NCBI GenBank assembly: GCA_029821875.1
Contig: JALGXW010000010.1
Coordinates: 67,859 to 131,858, forward strand
Source: Candidatus Hebobacterum abditum
Lineage (GTDB): Bacteria > Armatimonadota > Hebobacteria > Hebobacterales > Hebobacteraceae
Reading direction: 5' to 3'
DNA: 64,000 nucleotides
Made by a program: the position numbers and the translations under genes. The notes beneath the pieces were generated by a model, which saw only the letters and a list, made by a program, of their open reading frames with translations, did not search any database and had not been told where the DNA came from. Positions within the stretch are counted from its first letter, which is position 1; every line of letters begins with the position of its first letter. Below, piece by piece: positions 57,825 to 64,000 of the stretch.

Positions 57825-58222
57825 ACGACAATACTGGTGCGACCGATGAGAGGCCGAGGGACTCCCTTAGGTCTCTGTTGGAACTCCCCGGCGTGCTTGC
57901 CGGCATGATTGCCACGGAGGAAGGACTGCCCTTGGCAGCGAGGCTCAGATCAGCGTTGGACGAGGACGCACTGGCAGCAGCCGCCGCGGTTCTTGGTCAG
58001 CTCGGCGCCAAGGCATTGGACGGGATGGGTAACGGCGATCTGGGCCTCCTCGTGCTCGATGCGAGCAAGTTCAGGTTCATGGTCCAGCCGCTGGCCGCGG
58101 GCTACCTTATGTTGGTCACCGAGCCGGACGCGGAGCCTGAGCCAGTGGCCGCAGAGATGAACGCCGCGGTGATAGAGCTTGACCGTGCCATAGCCGGACT
58201 AGGAACAGAACATGCAGCGTGA
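57821..58222 (+). CDS. Roadblock/LC7-domain protein
   Basis: A 133-residue protein with the roadblock core: LRSLLELPGVLAGMIATEEGLPLAARL, then a helix, GDLGLLVLDASKFRFMVQPL and YLMLVTEP. Such domains dimerise and act as regulators of small GTPases (MglB with MglA) or as adaptors. The start overlaps the TPR-roadblock stop by 4 nt. No mglA-type GTPase gene lies in the window. Confidence 0.85.
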   Translation: MNDNTGATDERPRDSLRSLLELPGVLAGMIATEEGLPLAARLRSALDEDALAAAAAVLGQLGAKALDGMGNGDLGLLVLDASKFRFMVQPLAAGYLMLVTEPDAEPEPVAAEMNAAVIELDRAIAGLGTEHAA

Positions 58223-58243
58223 GTCACGCAGTGAGGTAGTCAG

Positions 58244-58648
58244 ATGATCGAAGCGACTGGCCTAGTAATAACGGAGGCGCAGCTTGCTGATATCGATGCC
58301 GCCTTGGACGAGATGTTGACAGGGGCCAAGGCGAGCAGCGTCCTCCTGATAAACAGCGACGACGGCAGCCTGATCACGGCTCGGGGCGTAAGTGAGGAAC
58401 TCGACACAACATCGCTTGCAGCTCTCGCGGCGGGCGCCTTCGCGTCGACGCGTGAGATCGCCAGGCTGATCGGAGAGCCGGAATTCACAGTCCTCTTCCA
58501 CCAGGGACGGCGCGCCCACGTGCACGTCAACCTTGCCGGAGACCGCGGACTACTCATGACGCTCTTTGCCGATGACACGACGGTCGGCCTCGTCCGCCTC
58601 TGCGCGCGGAAGACGTGCGCTCGCATCAACCACCTTCTATCGGCCTAG
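58244..58648 (+). CDS. Roadblock/LC7-domain protein (MglB-like)
   Basis: A 134-residue roadblock protein: ITEAQLADIDAALDEMLTGAKASSVLLINSDDGSLITARG, LAALAAGAFASTREIARLIGEPEFTVLFHQG and HVHVNLAGDRGLLMTLF. The last part resembles MglB and other regulators of Ras-like GTPases most closely of the three roadblock domains here. Two Cys in the final helix (LCARKTCARI) are unusual. GTGAGG precedes the ATG, 21 nt after the previous gene. A hairpin terminator follows at 58673. Confidence 0.88.
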   Translation: MIEATGLVITEAQLADIDAALDEMLTGAKASSVLLINSDDGSLITARGVSEELDTTSLAALAAGAFASTREIARLIGEPEFTVLFHQGRRAHVHVNLAGDRGLLMTLFADDTTVGLVRLCARKTCARINHLLSA

Positions 58649-58672
58649 ATCCCAAGGAGTGGCCAAACAGGA

Positions 58673-58697
58673 GCGGCTCCGCGCAATGCGGAGCCGC
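58673..58697. terminator. Bidirectional hairpin terminator
   Basis: A perfect 10-bp stem GCGGCTCCGC/GCGGAGCCGC with loop GCAAT lies between the convergent roadblock and ferredoxin genes. No T run on either side. Confidence 0.6.
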
Positions 58698-58726
58698 GAC
58701 GCGATACTTGGCTTCAATCCCTAAGT

Positions 58727-58915
58727 CTACTCGCTCCAGATAATCGCCTCTGCTGGGCAACCGTCTATGGCCTCTTGGATCTCGCTCTCGCCCGCGCCCT
58801 TTGGGTCCTTCACCACGGCGATGTCGTCGTCACCCATCTCGAACACGGCCGGGCAGACTTCCACGCACGCGCCGCACCCGGTGCACAGATCCGGGTCTAC
58901 CACTGGTGCCTTCAT
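58727..58915 (-). CDS. 4Fe-4S monocluster ferredoxin
   Basis: A 62-residue ferredoxin. The cluster motif is CTGCGACVEVCP (C11, C14, C17) with the distal CPAEAI (C53); C21 is also present, as in the Clostridium/Thermotoga-like single-cluster type. The acidic surface (EMGDDD) fits a soluble electron carrier. GGAGG lies 9 nt before the ATG; longer in-frame starts add unrelated sequence. No partner enzyme is adjacent. Confidence 0.93.
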   Translation of the reverse strand: MKAPVVDPDLCTGCGACVEVCPAVFEMGDDDIAVVKDPKGAGESEIQEAIDGCPAEAIIWSE

Positions 58916-59433
58916 GCTGTCGTCCCTCCAGATCGAGTCATGTGTTGCAGCTCGGGCCGCCGTCCAGACGGCGGAGAGAGTTTCGCCGGGTGCTCCTTGA
59001 TTCCTCTCTGGCACCGGTTGCCCCACCCCCATGCGTCGCTTCCCCCCGGATGCCAAAAGAGAAGCCGTCCCGGCCGGACTCCGCTGATTCAACCCTGTCA
59101 AGGAGGCGAGAGCCGCTGCGCCGCCTCCGCGGCGCGAGTGACCAGGACAGCTAGGTCATTGTACATGGACCGGGGCGCGGGTCCATGCAGACAGCACGAC
59201 AATGTGTGGGAATAATGACATCTGCTCGGGCCCCGTGTGAGCTTGTGTCTACAACCACTTCTGCTGTGTGAAGTTTATCCCCGTGCCGCGCGGGTGTGCC
59301 CACAGCAGTGCTGCACGGCCGAGCCCAGGCGAGGAGCGGCAGCTAGGGTACAGCCGGGAGGCGGTGTGAAGAGCGGCAGCTCAGGTACAGTCGGGAGACG
59401 GGGCGGAGAAGTCCGGAGAGCGCGGCCGTGCAC
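58916..59433. other. Long intergenic region with hairpin and tandem repeat
   Basis: 518 nt between the ferredoxin start and tRNA-Met. No credible gene was found. It holds a perfect 8-bp hairpin CATGGACC/GGTCCATG (59164-59187, 8-nt loop, no T run) and a two-copy tandem repeat at 59334-59407 (listed separately). Confidence 0.6.
59334..59407. repeat. 37-bp tandem repeat, two copies
   Basis: Copies at 59334-59370 and 59371-59407, period 37. Both begin GAGCGGCAGCT and share GGTACAG and CGGGAG blocks; differences are scattered single substitutions, concentrated at the 3' end. It lies between a ferredoxin gene and tRNA-Met. No coding or RNA function is visible. Confidence 0.75.
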
Positions 59434-59508
59434 TGGTGGCACCGGGTGGATTCGAACCACCGACATAGCGGTTATGAACCGCTCGCTCTGCCCCTGAGCT
59501 ACGGTGCC
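59434..59508 (-). tRNA. tRNA-Met (CAT anticodon, elongator-type)
   Basis: Acceptor stem GGCACCG/CGGTGCC with discriminator A and encoded CCA. The anticodon stem AGCGG/CCGCT closes the loop TTCATAA, giving CAT. The G1-C72 pair and the absence of the three consecutive GC pairs at the base of the anticodon stem exclude initiator tRNA. Elongator Met is most likely; a lysidine-modified Ile2 tRNA cannot be ruled out. Confidence 0.93.
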
Positions 59509-59519
59509 CCACGTCCCAT

Positions 59520-59548
59520 ATCATAGCTCGAACAGGTACGCTCGACAA
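59520..59548 (-). promoter_or_regulatory. Promoter of tRNA-Met
   Basis: Minus strand TTGTCG (59548-59543), 17 nt spacer, TATGAT (59525-59520), 11 nt before the tRNA 5' end. Confidence 0.75.
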
Positions 59549-59570
59549 GGGGGCACGACGCGGCATCGCC

Positions 59571-61856
59571 TCAGGGGCGACGCGCTGCCTTCCTAGCTGA
59601 GGCGGCTCGTTCCTTCCATCGAGCGACCGCTGCAATGTCGGGCCAGGGGATCGCCAACCTGTGCCCTCTCTCGTCGATCGCGAGCTGGAAGCTGTGCCGG
59701 AAGGCCGCGATCTTCAGAGGCAGGTGGGCCGCTCGCGTCTTCCGGTCGACGGGCCTCACGTACATCTCCTGGTCATCATAGGCGGAGAAGCGGGTCGCCT
59801 CTCGCATGCGCGCGTAGCGCGGAGACAGTCGAGTCACCTCCCGCCATTCGTGAACCGCGTCCTCCGTGTCGCCTTTGAAGTAGTAGACCAGACCGAGGTT
59901 GCTGTGGAGCACTGGGCTGTCTGGGCGCCACTCCACCACCTGCCCAAGGTGCTTGGCCGCCTCCACCAGCATCTTGTCCTTTGCATAGGCGAGGCCGAGA
60001 TCGTTGTGCCCCTCCGGCGACTTCGGCGAGAAGACGAGCACCCTCTTGTAGCTCTCGATGGCCTGACTCAACCGGTCATCCCTGTAGTATGCGAGGCCAA
60101 GGTTGGCGTGCGCGTCCGGGTTGGTCGGCTCCAACCGCACGAGAGTGCGGAAGTTCCCAACCGCGTCTTCCTTCTCGTTCAACTCCAAGGCAACGTGGCC
60201 GGCGATATCGCGCGCGGCCGGGAGGTCCGGGTCCAGTTCTAGCGCGAGCTGCGCCTGTTCGCGGGCAGCGGACAGATCGCCCTCGAGGTAGTACGTGAGA
60301 GCCAGGTTGGAGCGCGCCACAGCACTTCGCGGTGTCATGTCGGCCACGCGCCGGAACTGCTCGGCGGCCTCGACCAGCCGGTTCTGCATCAGGCGGACGA
60401 TCCCGACCGCGTTGAAGGCATCTGCGAAGTCGGGGTAGAGCCCGGTCAGCTCCTCCACCTCGGCCTCGGCTTCGTCGAGCTGTCCCAGCATGCTGCTGGT
60501 CACAACGCTGTTGTATCTGGCCAGTGCATGGCGAGGGTCCATCCGGGTGGCCGCGCGGAAGTGATCGAGGGCACGCCTCAGGTGGTCCGTCAGGTACATC
60601 GCAACGCCCAAGTTGATGATCACCTCGATGCGACGCGGGTCGATCTCATAGGCCCGCTCGAGTTCGCTGACGGCCCGATCGATCATCTCCTCCCGCAATA
60701 GGAGCGTGCCGCTGTTGTAGCGGACCAGGAAGTCGCCGGGGCCCCGCCGGACTGACTGGCGCATACGATCTAGCGCCCGCTCCTTGCGGCCCAGACGGTA
60801 TAGCGCAATCGCACACTGGATGAGCGCCCAGGCGTGATCGGGTTCGACCTCCGATAGGGTCGAGAAGTCGCTGACTGCCGCACGATAGCGCCCGGAGAGC
60901 ATTGCACATACGCCGCGGTTGTAACGGGCTGGAGCGTGAGTTGGGTCTATTCGCAGCGCGGTGGTGAAGCACTCCTCGGCAACGCCCATCTGGCCCCGAG
61001 ACTGGTGGATGATCCCCAAGTTGCACATGGTATCCGGTTCGCGGCGGTGCCGGGCCGTGAGTTGCTCGAGGTCACCCGACGCCTCCTCAAGCTTGCCGAG
61101 TCTCGCCCGCGCCAGCGCCAGAGCGTTCCGCGCCGGGAGGTGACCAGGGTCCAACTCAAGGGTGTTGAGGAAGGCTTGCGCGGCCTCGTCGTACTGCCCG
61201 AGAGCCCACCGAGAGAGGCCCGTGTTCCAGTAGAGCGCCGCGCTCTGTCCAGTCTCGGCTCTCGCCCGGTCCAGCTCTTCCAGGGCGCGCCCGTGTCGGC
61301 CCGCGTGCGCTTGCGCGACAGCGAAGTTGTGGCGCGCGGCGGGGTGCCCGTCGCCGCTCGACACCACCCGGCTCAGCAGCTGCTCCGCACGATCTGGTGA
61401 GCCCTGAAGCCACAGAACGGTCGCCAGGCGACACCGGCCGTCGTGGTCGTCTCGGCGAGACTCCACCGCTTCCTCGCACTCTCTGCGCAGCCAATCGAGG
61501 CGGCGATCAGAGCGCCATTCGAAGAGAGCGGCCATGATCTCCGACCAGCCGTGCCGGAGCGTGCGGATGACAGGACCAGGCGAGCAGCCCATGAGTAGGC
61601 CGGCACCCGCTCCCACGAGCGCGCCCACCACGTACAGGTAGGGGGCAGGGCCGCCCGCGACTCCCATCCGGACCAGGGCGCAGCCGAGCGCGGCCCCAAC
61701 CGCGAGGCACATCCCGTGCCAGACAGAGCCCGCGGCCCGCCCCTCCCCTCGTGCGCCCACACCTCGAGCCTCCGGTGGGTGTTCGAGTGGCGAGCCACAC
61801 GACACGCAGCTCGCGTGCTGTGGCGGATTTGCGCCCCCGCAGAGCCGGCAGACCAA
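59571..61856 (-). CDS. Large zinc-ribbon/TPR membrane protein
   Basis: A 761-residue protein starting at TTG, with GGGAGGGA just upstream. A zinc ribbon (CRLC at 3-6, CVSC at 17-20) is followed by two hydrophobic segments (about 48-66 and 72-92). Some fifteen TPR units run from about residue 135 to 690, many near-consensus (for example NPDAHANLGLAYYRDDRLSQAIESYKRVL in two-part form: ANLGLAYYRDD and AIESYKRVL). A C-terminal domain of about 60 residues without TPR pattern ends with a basic tail. It is the largest member of the zinc-ribbon family here, likely a scaffold at the inner membrane. Confidence 0.85.
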   Translation of the reverse strand: MVCRLCGGANPPQHASCVSCGSPLEHPPEARGVGARGEGRAAGSVWHGMCLAVGAALGCALVRMGVAGGPAPYLYVVGALVGAGAGLLMGCSPGPVIRTLRHGWSEIMAALFEWRSDRRLDWLRRECEEAVESRRDDHDGRCRLATVLWLQGSPDRAEQLLSRVVSSGDGHPAARHNFAVAQAHAGRHGRALEELDRARAETGQSAALYWNTGLSRWALGQYDEAAQAFLNTLELDPGHLPARNALALARARLGKLEEASGDLEQLTARHRREPDTMCNLGIIHQSRGQMGVAEECFTTALRIDPTHAPARYNRGVCAMLSGRYRAAVSDFSTLSEVEPDHAWALIQCAIALYRLGRKERALDRMRQSVRRGPGDFLVRYNSGTLLLREEMIDRAVSELERAYEIDPRRIEVIINLGVAMYLTDHLRRALDHFRAATRMDPRHALARYNSVVTSSMLGQLDEAEAEVEELTGLYPDFADAFNAVGIVRLMQNRLVEAAEQFRRVADMTPRSAVARSNLALTYYLEGDLSAAREQAQLALELDPDLPAARDIAGHVALELNEKEDAVGNFRTLVRLEPTNPDAHANLGLAYYRDDRLSQAIESYKRVLVFSPKSPEGHNDLGLAYAKDKMLVEAAKHLGQVVEWRPDSPVLHSNLGLVYYFKGDTEDAVHEWREVTRLSPRYARMREATRFSAYDDQEMYVRPVDRKTRAAHLPLKIAAFRHSFQLAIDERGHRLAIPWPDIAAVARWKERAASARKAARRP

Positions 61857-62161
61857 ACGATCCCTCCCTTACTGCTCAGTGTGGCGACGTCAGGCCGCCG
61901 GGGTCGTTGAGAGAATACCACAGACGCGCCGCCGCTCCTACCACGCGGAGCGTGGTGCAGCGCGGTCTCGGGGCGCGAGCGCCGGTCAGCATGACAGCGG
62001 ATAGCAAGTGATGGGTCTCATAATAGGGTGTAGCCTGCTCTCTACACCCATCCGCGCGGGTCGTCTGCTCTCGTTTCGGATTCGGCAGCGGTGTGATATA
62101 CTGGGTGAAGCATTCGGCGGGAACCTGCAGGCGTCTTCGGGCGGGCGCGGAAGGGGGGCCG
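61857..62161. other. Divergent promoter region, two extended -10 elements
   Basis: 305 nt between the large TPR gene (minus) and a zinc-ribbon gene (plus). Two extended -10 motifs face outward: TGGTATTCT on the minus strand (61920-61912) and TGATATACT on the plus strand (62094-62102). Neither has a good -35. No gene is seen between them. Confidence 0.45.
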
Positions 62162-62515
62162 ATGTATGTGGCGGGTGCCATTGCGGCGGCGATCATCATC
62201 GTGTGGGCCCTACTCGCTCTGGCGTGGGCCTCATCTGTTTCTCGGCACAGCCCTGAGCTGAGGGAGTCGACGCAGCAGATTCGGTACGGCTGGGAGTGCC
62301 CGAAGTGCGGTCGCACCCACGCGCCGAGCTGCAAGGTCAGCAGGTGCGGCGGGCCGCTGGTCTGGGTCCAGCGCGGTGCGACGATAAAGTGCGCCCGGTG
62401 CCATCGGCGGCTCATCCCCCACCCCTTCCTGTTCCGGATGACCCCCCGCGCGCGCCCCATGTGGTGCGGCGCGTGCAAGTCAATCAGCGTCATCAGGGAC
62501 TGGAAGCTCGGCTAG
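62162..62515 (+). CDS. Small membrane protein with two Cys-rich zinc ribbons
   Basis: A 117-residue protein. One N-terminal hydrophobic helix spans residues 4-24. Then come CxxC pairs: CPKC near 46-49 with SCKVSRC, CARC near 77-80 and CGAC near 102-105. This gives one or two zinc ribbons facing the cytoplasm or periplasm. AAGGGGGG precedes the ATG. I do not recognise the family. It overlaps the convergent GNAT gene by 4 nt. Confidence 0.6.
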   Translation: MYVAGAIAAAIIIVWALLALAWASSVSRHSPELRESTQQIRYGWECPKCGRTHAPSCKVSRCGGPLVWVQRGATIKCARCHRRLIPHPFLFRMTPRARPMWCGACKSISVIRDWKLG

Positions 62516-63471
62516 GCCAGCTTCTTCTCGAGTGTGACCCAACCGCACGTCGGCCGGAAGCCCAGCGCACGATGGTATAGATTCCAGGCCGTCTCGTTCC
62601 CGCGCCAGACGTGAAGGTGGACTCCCTCCGCGCCGTCCCGTAGTGCAGCATTCACGGCCTCAGTCAAGATCAGCTTGCCCAGGCCCTTCCCTCGCCAGCG
62701 CGGCGCCGCGTGGACGCTGGTGAGCCCGTAGAGGCGTCGGCCGTAGTGCCGGAAGTACTCGGGCCAGAGGCCGTAGGCAGTTGTCGCGACGATCTGCCTC
62801 CCGCGACGAAGCTCAACTGAGACTCGCGGCGGGAAGAATGGAGACTCGAGAGGTCTGGCCTCGAGGCGAAGGCCCCATTCTCGCGCTTGCGCGCGGAGCT
62901 GTTCGAGAGCCGCGCCGCAGACGGCCGGACGCTCACCTCCCGATAGGTCGATTTCAGGAGTGCCGTACTCCGCCACCGAGACGTAGCCTCTCTCCCGCGC
63001 GATTCTGAGCGTCTCTCGCCAAGTGCTGCTCAGTCCGGGTATCTCATAGGCGCCGGCGATGCCGTTATAGTAGGGCTGAGCCCCGTACACCCAACTCGTC
63101 CCCAGCAGGACGCGCTGCGCGCCGCCCGCGCCCAGGCGCTCCTCGGCCGCAGCCAACAGCGCGCCCGCGAGGTCCGCCTCCGACGGCGACGTCACGAGGG
63201 CGTAGATCTGTCCCTCTTCAGGATTCACGCTCCTCTCCGCCGGATGGCTCCATAGATTCGTGCGCGGGCCGAAGTGGACGAACCCATTGACCCGCGCGCG
63301 TACGGCGGCGACCAGGACACCCTTCGGGCCGAACCCAGGCTGCGCGAAGGCACGGCATCGCAGATCTGACTCGTCCACCCTCACGAAGTTCGGCGTGTCG
63401 GCAAAGCATTCGTTCCACGCGTCGGCCAACAAGGGCACGTCTTCGGTTCGGAGGCCGCGCAGCTCATCCAT
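62512..63471 (-). CDS. GNAT N-acetyltransferase, probable tandem-domain
   Basis: A 319-residue protein. The C-terminal GNAT core is clear: LTSVHAAPRWRGKGLGKLILTEAVNAAL (acetyl-CoA pyrophosphate loop RGKGLG) and VHLHVWRGNETAWNLYHRALGFRP. The first 150 residues follow the same strand order (LRGLRTEDVPLLADAWNECF, GFVHFGPRTN, LAGALLAAAEERLGAGG) with a degraded loop, so the protein looks like a duplicated GNAT with one active half, as in mycothiol-synthase-like enzymes. Substrate unknown. Confidence 0.8.
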   Translation of the reverse strand: MDELRGLRTEDVPLLADAWNECFADTPNFVRVDESDLRCRAFAQPGFGPKGVLVAAVRARVNGFVHFGPRTNLWSHPAERSVNPEEGQIYALVTSPSEADLAGALLAAAEERLGAGGAQRVLLGTSWVYGAQPYYNGIAGAYEIPGLSSTWRETLRIARERGYVSVAEYGTPEIDLSGGERPAVCGAALEQLRAQAREWGLRLEARPLESPFFPPRVSVELRRGRQIVATTAYGLWPEYFRHYGRRLYGLTSVHAAPRWRGKGLGKLILTEAVNAALRDGAEGVHLHVWRGNETAWNLYHRALGFRPTCGWVTLEKKLA

Positions 63472-63546
63472 CGTCGGGTATCCTCGAGACCGTTCCCTTA
63501 CGGGGCAGTTCTGTGACCATTCGGGTGCCTCCTCTGGCTACTCGCC

Positions 63547-63576
63547 TTGACACGGACCTGGCTGGATGGATACCAT
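63547..63576 (+). promoter_or_regulatory. Promoter of the M48 protease gene
   Basis: TTGACA (63547-63552), 18 nt spacer, TACCAT (63571-63576), 49 nt before the ATG. Perfect -35, moderate -10. Confidence 0.6.
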
Positions 63577-63625
63577 GCCATAGTTGCGATGTAGGAGCGG
63601 TCGCGGCGCGGTCGGGAGAGATTCA

Positions 63626-64000
63626 ATGCGCGCGTTCAGTCATATGCTGGCACTGGGGCTCGCGGTGCTCGTAGCTGCGCCAGCCGCGTCGGGCCTTTCG
63701 GTCGAGGAGGAGGTACGCGTCGGCCGCGAGGTGATGGCGGAGATGCGATCTCTGCGGCTGACAGCCGATCCATCGCTTCAGGAGGAAGGCCAACGCCTGG
63801 CCCAGGTCGTTCAGCGCCAAGAGCTGCCCTGGCGCTTCTGGGTCATCGAGGATTGGGACACCTACAACGCATTTGCGGCGCCTGGAGGGTTCGTCTTCAT
63901 CACCCGGACCTACTACGAGAAGCTGAGTGGGGACGAGGCCGCCTTCGTGCTGGGCCACGAGATCGCTCATGTTGACCTGCACCACTACCAACGAAACGTC
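63626..64000 (+). CDS. M48-family metalloprotease, 3' end cut by the window
   Basis: The first 125 codons of a secreted or membrane-associated metalloprotease; the frame is open to the last base. The signal peptide is about residues 1-22 (MLALGLAVLVAAPAASG). The M48 pattern follows: VGREVMAEMRSL, FVIEDWDTYNAFAAPGGFVFITRTYYEKL (two parts: WDTYNAFAAPGG and FVFITRTYYEKL) and the zinc site GHEIAHVDLHH. Similar BepA/LoiP-like proteins act in outer-membrane quality control. GGGAGAG lies before the ATG. Confidence 0.9.
   Translation, partial: MRAFSHMLALGLAVLVAAPAASGLSVEEEVRVGREVMAEMRSLRLTADPSLQEEGQRLAQVVQRQELPWRFWVIEDWDTYNAFAAPGGFVFITRTYYEKLSGDEAAFVLGHEIAHVDLHHYQRNV

Noticed and set aside
59164-59187. 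Perfect 8-bp hairpin, first considered as an intrinsic terminator.
   Set aside because: No T run on either side and no gene ends near it; kept only as part of the gap description.
1-64000. CRISPR arrays, insertion sequences, integrase genes, prophage or rRNA operons.
   Set aside because: None was seen: no regularly spaced repeats beyond one two-copy tandem, no transposase or integrase motifs, no rRNA sequence.

Overview
The window is about 64 kb of GC-rich, densely coding bacterial DNA with short gaps and many 1-4 nt start/stop overlaps. It carries three tRNA genes and no rRNA, insertion sequence, integrase or CRISPR array. A predicted outer-membrane barrel, several lipoproteins and a Wzm/Wzt-type glycan exporter point to a diderm (two-membrane) bacterium. 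Zinc-ribbon/TPR proteins are numerous, ECF-sigma and ZAS anti-sigma proteins are present, and single-domain sugar enzymes (creatininase, L-fucose-isomerase-like, xylose-isomerase-like) are scattered among them. This style fits uncultivated Armatimonadota- or Planctomycetota-like lineages, but the phylum cannot be fixed from this sequence alone. Eight candidate promoters share a housekeeping TTGNCN - 16 to 18 nt - TANNNT pattern, so primary-sigma promoters can be read by eye here.

Region by region. 0.1-9.0 kb: a small hydrolase/MoaD-like operon, a zinc-ribbon membrane protein, a creatininase, a membrane protein with a GT-C mannosyltransferase-like enzyme, and a three-gene redox operon (NapH-like Fe-S membrane protein, FAD oxidoreductase, DUF547 lipoprotein). 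9.1-13.0 kb: a GT2/DUF2064 pair and an orphan ParA with a TPR partner. 13.3-20.5 kb: sugar and alcohol metabolism genes, a 54-residue rubredoxin, a free-standing small-RNA candidate with its own promoter and terminator, and tRNA-Arg and tRNA-Pro. 20.7-34 kb: envelope and signalling genes (orphan ModA-like lipoprotein, FAD dehydrogenase, SRPBCC protein, an unusual histidine kinase with its response regulator, a 750-residue barrel, a double-ZAS protein, a DUF151 nuclease-like protein, a nitroreductase, a MoxR ATPase, a decayed EamA permease and an NHL-repeat lipoprotein).

34.1-52.8 kb is the centrepiece: fifteen co-directional, mostly overlapping genes behind a near-consensus promoter. They form an ABC-transporter-dependent surface glycan locus: Wzm, Wzt, a set of GT2 and GT4 glycosyltransferases (several fused), a CsaB-like pyruvyltransferase/GT4 fusion, a radical SAM/SPASM protein, an NDP-sugar epimerase and a GmhB-like phosphatase. 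Scattered through it are six copies of a domain that resembles only the N-terminal Rossmann half of GT9 heptosyltransferases. Five of the six are followed by a hydrophobic segment. This recurring half-GT9 module is the best candidate here for something undescribed.

52.8-64 kb: an ECF sigma/anti-sigma/effector operon, a PilP/GspC-like protein, a TPR-roadblock protein with two further roadblock proteins, a ferredoxin, tRNA-Met, a very large TPR protein, a zinc-ribbon protein, a GNAT acetyltransferase, and the start of an M48 metalloprotease that runs off the end of the window.
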